Below, piece after piece: positions 19,392-28,853 of a stretch of 63,660 nucleotides of DNA. Positions within the stretch are counted from its first letter, which is position 1; every line of letters begins with the position of its first letter. Below the pieces are notes generated by a model. That model saw nothing but the letters and a program-made list of their open reading frames with translations. It did not search any database and was not told where the DNA came from. Position numbers and translations under genes: made by a program. The stretch lies in NCBI GenBank assembly GCA_036558905.1, contig DATBER010000111.1:1-63660 (forward strand), written 5' to 3'. Source of the DNA: DASXRA01 sp036558905 (GTDB lineage: Bacteria > Actinomycetota > Actinomycetes > Mycobacteriales > Jatrophihabitantaceae).

Positions 19392-22358
19392 TTACGGGGT
19401 GAGCTCGGCGACGCGGGTGAAGTCGCCGTTCTGGGTTTGGTCAGCGCTGACGACGACCCGGACCTGGCTGGTCGTCACCGCGGCCGGAAAGGCGATCCAC
19501 CGGTACAGCGCGTCGTTGGCGGTTACGGTGGCCTGGGTCGTCCACTGGCTGCCGTCCCAGGTCTGCACGGTGAAGTCGGTCGGCACGCCGTCGACGATCG
19601 AGGCGAAGCCGACGCCGGTGAGCGTGACCGGCGACGGTGCCGTAACGGTCAGCGTGTCCGGGAAGGCGCCCGACGTGTCGTCGTTCCAGAACGTCGCCAG
19701 GTCGCCGTCGATCGTGTTGCCCGGTTCGTACGTGCGGGTCTGGCCGTCGAAGACGTTCGGCGCGTGGAAACTCGACGCGGCCGCGGTGGCACCGGCCGGC
19801 CAGTCGCCGAAGGTGAGCAGTTGCGCATTCGTCGATGCTCTCTCTCCGCCGGCGATCGCGGTCAACGGGACCGTAACCGGACCGCCGGTCACCGATGCTG
19901 GGGCGTGCACGGTGACATCGACCACCGTGTCGGTCGGCCCGCTGCGCGGATCGAGAGTGAACGGTGCCGGGTCAGCGGTCCAGCCGGCTGGGCCCGACGC
20001 GGTGACCGTACCCTGCAGTACGGTGTCGCCGGTGGCGCTGACCGTGACGGGCACCGTCACGGTGTGGCCGGCCCGGACGGGTGTGTCGGCCGCCGACGTC
20101 ACGGCCAGGCCGAGCGTGGTCGGCACGCTGCCTACAGCTCGGCTGAGAATCGAGGTGTGCGCCGGGGCGCCGCTCAGCACCACGTAGTCGCCGTCCAGGT
20201 GCGCACCGTAGGCCAGTCCGGACTGACCGTTCCAGGCCAGGTGCCCGTCGACCCACACCTGCGAGCGCGCCCCGTACGTCGGCACGCGGACCTGGTCGAC
20301 GGCACCGGCCACGGCGTCGAGCTTCTCGGTGAACGTCCGGTGCACGACGTCGTGCGACCAGGCCAGCGTGATCCGCCCGAGCGGCGTGACCAGGGATCCC
20401 TGCGCGGTGGCCAGGTCGCCCGTCTCGGGGGCGACGTCATAGCCTCCCACGACCGACGAGGGCCGGATGCCCAGCACGTAGAACGTCAGCGCCGACGTCG
20501 GACCGGTCGACCACCCGTGCGCGCCGCTCATGTACGCCCCGCCGTAGCCGAACTGCCCGTCGGCCAGGTAGCCCTCCCAGAATGTGCTTCCGGTACCCAG
20601 CGGCGAGTCGAGCATGTACCCCCACTCGCGCCGGATCAGGTCCAGACCGCCCGTCACGTCGCCTGCAGCGAGGTGGGCCTGCACCTCCATCGAGCCGGGG
20701 AAGGTACCGATCTCGCCGTTCTTCTCCGGAGTGGTCGCGCCGTAGGTGTTCCAGTTCTGGCGCAGCGATGCGCTGATGCGGCTCGCCCGATCGGCCGGTG
20801 CCAGTCCGTACCAGACGGCCAGCGAGTTGCCGTCCTGCGGATGCAGGCTGCTCGTCGGGTTGTCGCGGTACTGCCCGGCGGCGTCGTCCCAGAGCCGGTC
20901 GTTGACGGCGTTCTTCAGCCGGGCTGCGGTTTCGGTCCAGGCCGAGGCGTCGGCACCGTCGCTCTCGACGCCGGCCAGCTCGGTACCGGTCGTCAACGCC
21001 TGGTACAGCAGGGCATTCGCCTCGATGTTCTCGCCGCCCTGATCGGACCGGGCCCAGTCGTTGGCGCCGGTGACCGACATCAGCCCGTCGGCGCCGACCT
21101 TGGCCAGCGAGTACTCGAGCGCGCGCCGGTAGTTCGCCCACTCGGTGGCCAGCCAGGCACCGTCACGGGAGTACTCGTAGTAGTTCGCGGTTCCGATCAG
21201 CGTCCAGAGGTGGTAGGTGTCCGAGCCGTAGAAGTTGACCTCCGGACCGGCGAAGGGCAGCTCACCGCTCGCCCGCTGGTGCTGGTAGAGCGTGGTCAGC
21301 GCGCTCCGTGTCGGCGCCAGGTCGCCGAGCGACGCGTACTCGGTCGGCACCGATACACCCAGGTCACCCGGCCAGACGGTGCGATCGCGCTTGGCGCCGT
21401 CCACCAGCACCTCGTCGCCGAGGCCGACCGTGGCGCTGTTGTCCCAGCCGGTGGCCGGCGGTCCCCACACCCGTCCGGTGGTCGGCGCGATCGTATTGGT
21501 CTGCACCGTGTAGGCGCCGGCGTACCAGATCCGGTTGAGCAGCGGGTCGCTCGAGTAGAAGTAGTTGGGGTAGTCGCGCGGGTTCGCCATGGTGGGCGTG
21601 TACGAGATCGCGAGCGACACCCGGTCGACGGCCACCGTGGCCGTGTCGCCGAACAGGGTCAGGTAGCGGAACCCACCGCGCAGCGAGGCGGCCGGCATCG
21701 TCCAGCTCTTGCCGGGCGCGGCGTCGGCGTAGATGGCCCCGTCGCTGCCGCTACCGCCGTTGCTCGCGTCGCTGACCGGGCCGATGTACTGCACCGACTC
21801 GCTGAACGCCAGGCCGAGCCGGGCCGTATCGCTCGACGACGGGAAGTGCAGCGTGACGAGCCCACCGACCTCCTCGCCGAAGTCCAGCGTGAGCGACGCG
21901 CCGGCACCGATGACGGTGGGCTGGCCGTGCAGCACCGCGGTCGGCGCGGTCACCGATCCGGTCGTGCGCGTCACCCGGACCGGCGCGACCGTCCGTCTGG
22001 CCGGGGCGAAGTTGTAGCGATCCCACGGACGCGGGCCTGGCGCCGCGGACGGGCCTGGCGCCGCGGGCGGAGCCGACGTCGCGGACGGCCCCGGCGCCGC
22101 GGACGGGCGTGGCGCCGCGGGCGGAGCCGACGTCGCGGGCGGGCCTGGCGCCGCGGGCGGGCCCGGCGTCGCGGACGAGCTCGGCGCCGCGGACGGGCCG
22201 GGCGCCGCGGGCGGGCCCGGCGTCGCCGGCGGAGCCGACGTCGAGGACGGGCCTGGCGCCCCGGGCGGGGCCGGTTGCTGCGCCGCGGCGACCGCGGGCG
22301 GCGCCGCCAGGACGAGCGCGGCCACCGACAGCAGCCAGGAACACTTTGGGCGTCGCAC
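19392..22358 (-). CDS. Secreted GH78-like rhamnosidase with Pro/Ala linker, NEW3 and discoidin domains
   Basis: 988 residues from a GTG at 22358. The signal MRRPKCSWLLSVAALVLAA is followed by about 85 residues of repetitive Pro/Ala/Gly/Ser sequence (see the repeat at 22028-22268), then a rhamnosidase core (AKRDRTVWPGDLGVSVPTEY, SGAHGWSTGPTSALTFYVLG), a NEW3-like sandwich (DTPVRAGHTVTVPVTVSATG) and an F5/8C-like C-terminus (FHAPNVFDGQTRTYEPGN, TFWNDDTSGAFPD). It is the first gene of the hydrolase run, preceded by about 220 bp holding a hairpin and a possible regulatory site. The long flexible linker may keep the catalytic part away from the cell surface or act as a cell-wall spacer (inference). 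Confidence 0.85.
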   Translation of the reverse strand: MRRPKCSWLLSVAALVLAAPPAVAAAQQPAPPGAPGPSSTSAPPATPGPPAAPGPSAAPSSSATPGPPAAPGPPATSAPPAAPRPSAAPGPSATSAPPAAPGPSAAPGPRPWDRYNFAPARRTVAPVRVTRTTGSVTAPTAVLHGQPTVIGAGASLTLDFGEEVGGLVTLHFPSSSDTARLGLAFSESVQYIGPVSDASNGGSGSDGAIYADAAPGKSWTMPAASLRGGFRYLTLFGDTATVAVDRVSLAISYTPTMANPRDYPNYFYSSDPLLNRIWYAGAYTVQTNTIAPTTGRVWGPPATGWDNSATVGLGDEVLVDGAKRDRTVWPGDLGVSVPTEYASLGDLAPTRSALTTLYQHQRASGELPFAGPEVNFYGSDTYHLWTLIGTANYYEYSRDGAWLATEWANYRRALEYSLAKVGADGLMSVTGANDWARSDQGGENIEANALLYQALTTGTELAGVESDGADASAWTETAARLKNAVNDRLWDDAAGQYRDNPTSSLHPQDGNSLAVWYGLAPADRASRISASLRQNWNTYGATTPEKNGEIGTFPGSMEVQAHLAAGDVTGGLDLIRREWGYMLDSPLGTGSTFWEGYLADGQFGYGGAYMSGAHGWSTGPTSALTFYVLGIRPSSVVGGYDVAPETGDLATAQGSLVTPLGRITLAWSHDVVHRTFTEKLDAVAGAVDQVRVPTYGARSQVWVDGHLAWNGQSGLAYGAHLDGDYVVLSGAPAHTSILSRAVGSVPTTLGLAVTSAADTPVRAGHTVTVPVTVSATGDTVLQGTVTASGPAGWTADPAPFTLDPRSGPTDTVVDVTVHAPASVTGGPVTVPLTAIAGGERASTNAQLLTFGDWPAGATAAASSFHAPNVFDGQTRTYEPGNTIDGDLATFWNDDTSGAFPDTLTVTAPSPVTLTGVGFASIVDGVPTDFTVQTWDGSQWTTQATVTANDALYRWIAFPAAVTTSQVRVVVSADQTQNGDFTRVAELTP
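22028..22268. repeat. Degenerate 18-bp tandem repeat inside the gene at 19392-22358
   Basis: About 13 imperfect copies of an 18-bp unit (for example GACGGGCCTGGCGCCGCG on the plus strand). Because 18 is a multiple of 3, they encode hexapeptides of the PGPSAA/PPAAPG type. The length is likely to vary between strains by slippage. Confidence 0.8.
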
Positions 22359-22379
22359 GGCGCTACCCCCGAACAGGCG

Positions 22380-22400
22380 TCGAATCGTTTCAAAGCATTG
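22380..22400 (-). promoter_or_regulatory. Possible regulatory site upstream of the hydrolase run
   Basis: GTTTCAAA occurs here, about 30 bp upstream of the GTG at 22358. The same GTTTCAAA word occurs at 34124-34132 ahead of the rhamnose transport operon, suggesting a common regulator. Short match, so tentative. Confidence 0.3.
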
Positions 22401-22499
22401 CTACGACGAACCCGCCCAAGGGGCAAGGAACCATGGCAGGCCTGACCGATACCGGCCATCCACGCAGAGTTACCGCACCCACCGCAACCGCCCACTCTC

Positions 22500-22553
22500 T
22501 TGATCAACAGGAGAAGTTGGTCGCTCCAGCGACCACTTTGCGCTGTTGATCAA
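22500..22553. terminator. Long interrupted hairpin between rhaB and the hydrolase run
   Basis: Outer arms TTGATCAACA (22500-22509) and TGTTGATCAA (22544-22553) are perfectly complementary. Inner arms around AGTTGGTCGCT and AGCGACCACT pair as well with a short loop. It lies 24 bp past the rhaB stop, so it probably separates the catabolic operon from the hydrolase genes, by termination or 3'-end protection. Confidence 0.6.
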
Positions 22554-22576
22554 CGACTACGGCTGGCCGTATCCGC

Positions 22577-24025
22577 TCAGCCGGGCGTGGTGCGCAGATC
22601 CGCCAGGTGCTTGGCCGCGAGTCGCCAGGCGGCGTCGTCGCCTCGCGGTTCGTAGCGCTCCAGCGACTGGGTGCGGACGATCAGCGCCCGCATCGCGTCG
22701 AGGCCGCCATCGAGCACACCGGCCGCCTGGGCCTGCACGAGCAGGTTGCCCAGCGCCGCCGCCTCGGCCGGCCCCGCGACCACCGGCCGGCCGCAGGCAT
22801 CGGCGGTGAGCTGGGCGAGCAGCGCGTTGCGCGCCCCGCCGCCGACCAGATGCACGACGTCAGCCGTCGCCCCGGACAGCCGCGTCGCCTCGTCCAACGT
22901 CGCGCGGAAGGCCAGGGCCAGGCTGTCGACGATGCAGCGGACGAACTCCGACGGCGTCCGCGGCACGGGCTGGCCGGTACGGACACAGTGGTCGGCGATG
23001 CGCGCCGGCATGTCGCCCGGCGGTGCGAAGGCGGGATCGTCGACGTCGATGATCGACCGGAACGGCGACTGGTCAGCGGCGGAGCTCAGCCAAGCTGTAC
23101 GATCGGCCTCCGTCCCGTCCCAGGTCCGCTCGCACTCCTGCAGCAGCCACAGGCCCATCACGTTGCGCAGGTAGCGGATCGTGCCGTCCACCCCGGCCTC
23201 GTTGGTGAAGTTGGCCTGACGGCTGGCCTCGGTGAGCACGGGCTCGCGCAGCTCGACGCCGACCAGCGCCCAGGTGCCGCACGAGATGTAGGCGAACCGG
23301 TCCGTCGTCGCCGGAACGCCCACCACGGCCGAGGCGGTGTCGTGCGATCCCACCGCGACCACGGGAACCCCGCCCAGCTCGCCGGCCGGGCCGAGCACGT
23401 CGCCCGGCCGGCGCAGCGGCGGCAGCAGGCTCGGGTCGAGGCCCATCCGGCCGGCCAGCTCGGTCGCCCACTCGCCGGTGCGGACGTCGAGCAACTGGGT
23501 GGTCGACGCGTTGGTGAACTCGGCGCCGACCCGGCCGGTCAGCCAGTACCCGAGCAGGTCCGGAATGAGCAACAGGCAGCACGCGCTCGTGGCCCGACGG
23601 TCGGCGGCCAACTGGATCAGCGTGTTGATCGGCATGAGCTGGATGCCGGTCGTCGCGTACAGGTCGGCGGCCGGCACCCGGGCGAGCACCCGCTCGACCG
23701 CGCCGGCCGTGCGTGCGTCGCGGTAGTGCACCGGATTGCCCATCAACGCGCCGGCGTCGTCGAGCAGTCCGTAGTCGACCGCCCACGAGTCGACGCCGAT
23801 GCTGGTCAGTTCGGCGCGGTCGGCCGCTCGGCGCAGGCCGAGCAGCGTCTCGCGGTACAGGCCGAGGATGTCCCAGTGCAGCGTGCCGCGCACGGTCACC
23901 GGCTGGTTGGCGAACCGGTGCACCTCCTCGACATCGAGAGTGTCCGGTCCGACGCGGCCGAGCAGGACCCGGCCCGACGACGCCCCGAGGTCGACCGCGG
24001 CGAACGCGCGTACGTCCCCGCTCAC
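22577..24025 (-). CDS. rhaB: Rhamnulokinase
   Basis: A 482-residue FGGY-family sugar kinase. AAVDLGASSGRVLLGRVG is the N-terminal phosphate-binding strand, and HWDILGLYRETLLGL, GVDSWAVDYGLLD and NPVHYRDARTAGAVE are typical of rhamnulokinases. The second-domain motif VVHLVGGGARNALLAQLTAD is near the C-terminus. It phosphorylates L-rhamnulose to rhamnulose-1-phosphate. The GTG start at 24025 overlaps the stop of the upstream LuxR-type gene (GTGA), which makes translation coupling likely. The frame extends upstream to 24091 without homology. It is the last gene of the catabolic operon. Confidence 0.93.
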   Translation of the reverse strand: MSGDVRAFAAVDLGASSGRVLLGRVGPDTLDVEEVHRFANQPVTVRGTLHWDILGLYRETLLGLRRAADRAELTSIGVDSWAVDYGLLDDAGALMGNPVHYRDARTAGAVERVLARVPAADLYATTGIQLMPINTLIQLAADRRATSACCLLLIPDLLGYWLTGRVGAEFTNASTTQLLDVRTGEWATELAGRMGLDPSLLPPLRRPGDVLGPAGELGGVPVVAVGSHDTASAVVGVPATTDRFAYISCGTWALVGVELREPVLTEASRQANFTNEAGVDGTIRYLRNVMGLWLLQECERTWDGTEADRTAWLSSAADQSPFRSIIDVDDPAFAPPGDMPARIADHCVRTGQPVPRTPSEFVRCIVDSLALAFRATLDEATRLSGATADVVHLVGGGARNALLAQLTADACGRPVVAGPAEAAALGNLLVQAQAAGVLDGGLDAMRALIVRTQSLERYEPRGDDAAWRLAAKHLADLRTTPG

Positions 24026-24228
24026 AGGGCTCCGACCCGCACCGCCCACACGACGGCCTGCACCGGGGTGTCGACCCCGATGCGATCGCACAACGCCCGC
24101 AGCCGCCGGCGCACGGTTCGCTCGCTCAGGTTCAGGCGCCGAGCGATGGCATCCATCACCAGCCCGTCGGCGACCAGGCTGAGCAACCGGACCTCCTCGT
24201 CGTCCAGGGGGATGGTCATGACGCTCAC
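24022..24228 (-). CDS. Solo LuxR-type HTH protein inside the rhamnose operon
   Basis: A 68-residue protein that is almost only a GerE/LuxR-type helix-turn-helix: EEVRLLSLVADGLVMDAIA, then RRLNLSERTVRRRLRALCDR and GVDTPVQAVVWAVRVG. There is no receiver or sensor domain. The GTG at 24228 is preceded by GGAGG at 9 nt; an ATG at 24219 is an alternative. It sits between the aldolase/dehydrogenase and rhaB genes and overlaps rhaB by four bases, so it is cotranscribed. It could be an autoregulator of sugar use, but its target is not visible. Confidence 0.8.
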   Translation of the reverse strand: MSVMTIPLDDEEVRLLSLVADGLVMDAIARRLNLSERTVRRRLRALCDRIGVDTPVQAVVWAVRVGAL

Positions 24229-24241
24229 ACCCGATCGCCTC

Positions 24242-26269
24242 CTAGCGTAAGAACGCCGCCGCTACTCCGGCGTCCACCGGAATATGCAGCCCAGTTGTAT
24301 GGGAGAGGTCGCCGCTGACCAGAGCGAATACTGCATTGGCTACGTGCTCGGGTAGCACCTCGAGCTTGAGCAACGTGCGCTGGGCGTAGAAGGCGCCGAG
24401 TTCCTCCTCGGGCACTCCGTACACCGCTGCCCGTTGCGCGCCCCATCCGCCGGCGAAGATGCCCGAACCGCGGACGACGCCGTCCGGGTTGACGCCGTTG
24501 ACGCGGATGCCGTCGCCGCCGAGTTCGGCTGCGAGCAGCCGGACCTGGTGGGCCTGGTCGGCCTTGGCCGACCCGTAGGCCACGTTGTTCGGCCCGGCGA
24601 ACAGGCTGTTCTTGCTGGCAATGTAGACGATGTCGCCGCCGTTGCCCTGGGCGCGCATCGCCCGGGCGGCCTCGCGCGACACCAGGAACGAGCCCCGGGC
24701 CATGACGTCGTGCTGTATGTCCCAGTCCTGGGTGGTCGTCTCGGCCAGCGGCTTGGAGATGGACAGCCCGGCGTTGTTCACCACCAGGTCGACTCCGCCG
24801 TAGACCAGCGCCGCCTCGGCGAACGCCGCTGCGATGTCGGCCTCGGACGTGACGTCGGCCGCTACCGATCGGGCGACGTCGGCCGAACCGATCTCGCCGG
24901 CCACGGCGGCCGCCGAGTCGGCGTCGCGGTCGGCCACCACCACGCAGGCGCCCTCGGCCGCCAGCCGGTGGGCGATAGCCCGTCCGATACCCGATCCGCC
25001 GCCAGTGACCAGTGCGACCCGGGTGGCGAGCGGTTTGGGTTTGGGCATCCGCTGCAGCTTGGCCTCTTCGAGCGCCCAGTACTCGATGCGGAACTTCTCC
25101 GACTCGTCGATCGGCGTGTACGTCGAGATCGCCTCGGCACCGCGCATCACGTTGATGGCGTTGACGTAGAACTCGCCGGCCACCCGCGCGGTCTGCGCAT
25201 CACGGCCGAAGCTGAACAGGCCCACGCCCGGCACCAGCACGATCGCCGGATCAGCCCCGCGCATCGCCGGTGAATCGGGAGTCGCGTACTTCTCGTAGTA
25301 GGCGCGATAGTCGTCGCGGTAGGAGGTGTGCAGCTCGCGCAGCCGGTCCAGGACCGTGTCGAGCGGGTCGTCGGGCGCCGTGTCGAGCACGAGCGGGCGC
25401 ACCTTGGTCCGCAGGAAGTGGTCCGGGCACGACGTGCCGAGCGCGGCCAGTCGCGGATGCTCAGCCCGGCTGAGGAAATCGAGCACCACCTCGTCGTCGC
25501 GGAAGTGGCCGACCTGGCGCTGATCGGTCGACGCCAGCCCGCGGATGACCGGGGCCAGCGCGGCCGCCCGAGCCCGTCGCTCGGCGTCCGGCAGCGGCGT
25601 CACCGCAACCGGGCCGAACGGCTCGGCCTTTCCCCGTGCGGCGATGAAGGCTTCGGCCTCGCGGATGATCTCCAGGCTGCGCGCTTCGCACTCCGCGCTG
25701 GTCACACCCCAGGCGGTGATGCCGTGTCCGCCGAGGATCACCCCGATGGCCTGCGGGTTGGCCGACGCGATGGCCGCGATGTCCAGTCCGAGCTGGAAAC
25801 CGGGACGCCGCCAGGGCACCCACAGCACCCGCTCGCCGAAGCACTCACGGGTCAGCCGCTCGCCGTCGGCCGCCGTCGCGAAGGCGATGCCCGAGTCGGG
25901 ATGCAGGTGGTCGACGTGCTTCGCCTCGACCAGGCCGTGCATGGCTGTGTCGATCGACGGCGCCGCGCCGCCCTTGCCGTGCAGGCAGTAGTCGAAGGCA
26001 GCGACCATCTCGTCCTCGCGCTCGACACCGGGGTAGACGTCTTGCAGTGCGCGCAGCCGGTCCAGCCGCAGAACGGCCAACCCAGTTGGCTGCAGCGTGC
26101 CGAGATCGCCGCCGGAACCCTTCACCCAGAGCAGCTCGACGTCCTGCCCGGTGACCGGGTCGCGCTCCAGGCCCTTGGCCGAGGCGTTGCCACCGGCATA
26201 GTTCGTGTTGCGCGGATCGGCCCCGAGACGGTGCGAGCGCTCGATCAGCTCGTCGGCTTCGCGGCTCAT
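24242..26269 (-). CDS. rhaD: Bifunctional rhamnulose-1-phosphate aldolase / lactaldehyde dehydrogenase
   Basis: 675 residues. The N-terminal ~400 residues form a class II aldolase domain (GGNASAKGLERDPVTGQD, zinc-site region KHVDHLHPDSGIAF and ILGGHGITAWG). The C-terminal ~250 residues are a short-chain dehydrogenase with VALVTGGGSGIGRAIA, NNAG and the catalytic YGSAK. This fusion (TIGR02632-type) splits rhamnulose-1-phosphate into DHAP and L-lactaldehyde and oxidises or reduces the latter. The ATG at 26269 overlaps the rhaI stop (ATGA). An ATG three codons upstream is possible but unlikely. Confidence 0.94.
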   Translation of the reverse strand: MSREADELIERSHRLGADPRNTNYAGGNASAKGLERDPVTGQDVELLWVKGSGGDLGTLQPTGLAVLRLDRLRALQDVYPGVEREDEMVAAFDYCLHGKGGAAPSIDTAMHGLVEAKHVDHLHPDSGIAFATAADGERLTRECFGERVLWVPWRRPGFQLGLDIAAIASANPQAIGVILGGHGITAWGVTSAECEARSLEIIREAEAFIAARGKAEPFGPVAVTPLPDAERRARAAALAPVIRGLASTDQRQVGHFRDDEVVLDFLSRAEHPRLAALGTSCPDHFLRTKVRPLVLDTAPDDPLDTVLDRLRELHTSYRDDYRAYYEKYATPDSPAMRGADPAIVLVPGVGLFSFGRDAQTARVAGEFYVNAINVMRGAEAISTYTPIDESEKFRIEYWALEEAKLQRMPKPKPLATRVALVTGGGSGIGRAIAHRLAAEGACVVVADRDADSAAAVAGEIGSADVARSVAADVTSEADIAAAFAEAALVYGGVDLVVNNAGLSISKPLAETTTQDWDIQHDVMARGSFLVSREAARAMRAQGNGGDIVYIASKNSLFAGPNNVAYGSAKADQAHQVRLLAAELGGDGIRVNGVNPDGVVRGSGIFAGGWGAQRAAVYGVPEEELGAFYAQRTLLKLEVLPEHVANAVFALVSGDLSHTTGLHIPVDAGVAAAFLR

Positions 26270-27420
26270 GCGCCCCACCCCGCCTGGACGCCGCCGACTC
26301 GTTCGGTGACGATGCGTTCGGCGTAGCCGGAGCGGGCGTAGGCGCCCATCGGGTTCGGGTCGAGTCCTTGTTCGGTGCGCAGGTCGGCGAGCAGGGGCCG
26401 CACGTCGGTGTTGTAGGCGTCCATCAGCACGGCGTTGGCGCCGAGCACATCACCCGCGTTCTGGGCCGCCTCAAGGGCGGGCAGGTCGACCAGCATCGCC
26501 TTGGCCGTGGCTTCTTGCACGTTCATCACCGACCGGATTTGCGCCGGGATCTTCGGCTCGATGTTGTGGCACTGATCCAGCATGAACGCAATCCCCACCT
26601 GCGGGTCGAACCCGCCACCGACGCGCACCTCGTGCAGGATCCGGAACAACTGAAACGGATCCGCCGCGCCCACCATCAGATCGTCATCGGCGTAGAAGCG
26701 CGAATTGAAATCGAACGCCCCCAGCTTCTGCTCGCGCAGCAACATCGCCACGATGAACTCGATATTGGTCCCCGGAGCGTGATGCCCGGTATCCACACAC
26801 ACCTTCGCCCGCTCACCCAACCGCACACAATGCACGAACGAGGTGCCCCAGTCCGGCACATCGGTGCTGTAGAACGCCGGCTCGAACAGCTTGTACTCCA
26901 GGATCAACCGCTGGCTCTCACCCAGCCGCTCATACACCGCGGCCAACGCCTCGCCCAACCGGTCCTGCCGGGCCCGGATCGAGTCCTGCCCCGGATAATT
27001 CGTGCCGTCGCTGAACCAGAGCTTGAGGTCACGCGAGCCGGTGGCGTCCATGATGTCGACACACTCGAACAAGTGCGCCAATGCCTTCTTCCGCACCCCT
27101 GCGTCCGGGTTGGTGACACTGCCCAGCATGTAGTCGTTGTCTTGAAAAACATTCGCGTTGATCGTGCCCAGCCGCACCCCCCGATCAGCGGCATGCGCGG
27201 CCAGCACCCCGAAGTCCTCCACCCGATCCCACGGGATATGCAACGCCACACTCGGCGCCACCCCCGTGTACCGGTGCACCTGCGCGGCATCATCGATCTT
27301 CTCGAACGGATCCCGCGGCACCCCCGCCTGCGGGAACACCTTGAACCGCGTCCCCGAATTCCCGAACGCCCACGAAGGCAACTCGATCGCCTGATTACGC
27401 AGCACGTCTGTAGATGTCAT
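26266..27420 (-). CDS. rhaI: L-rhamnose isomerase, Gram-positive type
   Basis: 384 residues matching the RhaI family: WAFGNSGTRFKVFPQAG near the N-terminus, INANVFQDNDYMLGSVTNPD, metal and substrate residues in LILEYKLFEPAFYSTD, KVCVDTGHHAPGTNIE and GAFDFNSRFYADDDLMVG. It converts L-rhamnose to L-rhamnulose in the cytoplasm. Its ATG overlaps the stop of the upstream isomerase-like gene, and its stop overlaps the next start, so the three genes are tightly coupled. Confidence 0.94.
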   Translation of the reverse strand: MTSTDVLRNQAIELPSWAFGNSGTRFKVFPQAGVPRDPFEKIDDAAQVHRYTGVAPSVALHIPWDRVEDFGVLAAHAADRGVRLGTINANVFQDNDYMLGSVTNPDAGVRKKALAHLFECVDIMDATGSRDLKLWFSDGTNYPGQDSIRARQDRLGEALAAVYERLGESQRLILEYKLFEPAFYSTDVPDWGTSFVHCVRLGERAKVCVDTGHHAPGTNIEFIVAMLLREQKLGAFDFNSRFYADDDLMVGAADPFQLFRILHEVRVGGGFDPQVGIAFMLDQCHNIEPKIPAQIRSVMNVQEATAKAMLVDLPALEAAQNAGDVLGANAVLMDAYNTDVRPLLADLRTEQGLDPNPMGAYARSGYAERIVTERVGGVQAGWGA

Positions 27421-28853
27421 GGGCGCACCTCCACCAGTTCGGCGCCGACCAGATCGGCCAGCGCCCGCAGCTCACCGAGCAGATGCCCGGTGCCGAGCGC
27501 CCAGTGATGGGATATGCCGGTGCCGCTCCAGGCGTCGCACCACTCGCCCGGATCGCAGCCGAAGTCGACGCGCGAGGTGGTGTTGCCGATCTGCAGCAGC
27601 GGTCCCGGCACGACGGTGCCCTCCGAGGCGACGAACCGGTACGTGCCGTCACGTTGCTGGGCGATGCCGAACGCGGTGACCGGGCCGTGGCGTACGTCGA
27701 ACTCCACCGACACTCCCCAGCCGCGCTTGCCGTGGTAGACGCCGAGGCCACGCAGCAGCGGGCGGCCGTCGCTGATCGCCAGATGGGCCGGCCCGTCGTG
27801 GCCCATCTCGACCACGTCGTCGCGGAAGTTCAGCGCCTGGAACTCGGTGAACGACCCGCCGCCGCCGAGCCGGTCGACGATCAGCATCGCCAGCGACGTG
27901 CGCAGCTCGTATTCCCCCGCGGCCGGGATGCCCCGGGCGGTCAGTAGCGAGGCGCCGAGGATCATGCCGGCGCCCAGGCGTTCGTGCTGCTCACCCTCGA
28001 GGCCGCGGTGATAGTAGGCCAGGCTGTCCAGCCCGAAGTCGGCAACCAGGCGGTCCAGGCCCACCGACACGCGGGCCGCCCAGCGGAAGTCCTCGTCCTC
28101 GACAGTCGGGTCGAGCTCGAACACCTGGGCGGCCAAGGCGATCCGGTCCTCGACCTCGGCGGAGGTGACGTCGTTGACGCGCACCCTCAGGTCGTCGAAC
28201 TCCAGCACCTCGACGTGCCCGCCGAAGTTGACCGGCACCAGGGTCAGGTCGGTCGAGACATCCAGCATGCCTGGATAAAGGTGGCCCATGAGCCCGTGCC
28301 GGCCGTTCCGCAACGCGCCGCGAACGCCGGCCGCGCGCACCCAGCGGCTGATCTTCGTCCAGGCCCGCTCGTCCTCGAGGTAGCCCGACACCGATCGGAA
28401 CGGGATGCCGGCCCGCAGGAACGTGTTGGCCATCTCGGGCAACGGGCAGGCGCCGCAGTAGGCCAGCCACTGGCCGGTATCGAACGTCGCGTGGTCCATC
28501 GCCTCGGTGGGCTGCAGGTTGATCAGCAGCACCGGCGCGCCGGACCGCTGGGCGATCGGCAGCAGCATCGACGCTGTCATGTACGTGGTCAGGAAGCCGA
28601 CGATCAGGTCGCACCCGGCCTCGCGCAGCTTCTCGGCGGCCGCCGCCCCTTCCGGCGCGTCGGAGATGAAGCCGACGTCGACGACGTCGCAGTCCAGCTC
28701 GCGCATCCGCTCCGACACCCGGGCGGCCGAACGCCGCAGCGTCGGCAGCAGATCCGGGAACTGCGGCCAGTACGCCCCGAGGCCGCCGGCCACCAATCCC
28801 ACCTTCGTGCGTCGCGCGACGATCCGCTCGATGCCCACAGCCGTCGCGGTCAT
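27417..28853 (-). CDS. L-fucose/L-arabinose isomerase-family protein
   Basis: 478 residues related to sugar isomerases of the FucI/AraA fold: VGLVAGGLGAYWPQFPDLLP, DLIVGFLTTYMTASMLLPIA, GQWLAYCGACPLPEMAN and ISHHWALGTGHLLGELRAL. Proteins like this often accompany rhamnose and fucose genes, but the exact substrate is not certain. It may interconvert a second deoxy-sugar or be an accessory enzyme for rhamnose. ATGA overlaps on both sides bind it into the operon. Its RBS (GGAGGGAG) lies immediately past the repeat element at 28870-29029. Confidence 0.85.
   Translation of the reverse strand: MTATAVGIERIVARRTKVGLVAGGLGAYWPQFPDLLPTLRRSAARVSERMRELDCDVVDVGFISDAPEGAAAAEKLREAGCDLIVGFLTTYMTASMLLPIAQRSGAPVLLINLQPTEAMDHATFDTGQWLAYCGACPLPEMANTFLRAGIPFRSVSGYLEDERAWTKISRWVRAAGVRGALRNGRHGLMGHLYPGMLDVSTDLTLVPVNFGGHVEVLEFDDLRVRVNDVTSAEVEDRIALAAQVFELDPTVEDEDFRWAARVSVGLDRLVADFGLDSLAYYHRGLEGEQHERLGAGMILGASLLTARGIPAAGEYELRTSLAMLIVDRLGGGGSFTEFQALNFRDDVVEMGHDGPAHLAISDGRPLLRGLGVYHGKRGWGVSVEFDVRHGPVTAFGIAQQRDGTYRFVASEGTVVPGPLLQIGNTTSRVDFGCDPGEWCDAWSGTGISHHWALGTGHLLGELRALADLVGAELVEVRP

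Noticed and set aside
16668..22445. A very long plus-strand open frame opposite the rhamnosidase genes
   Set aside because: It follows the third-position GC pattern of the minus-strand genes, its translation is rich in R, G, V and A without domains, and the minus strand has clear homology and starts.
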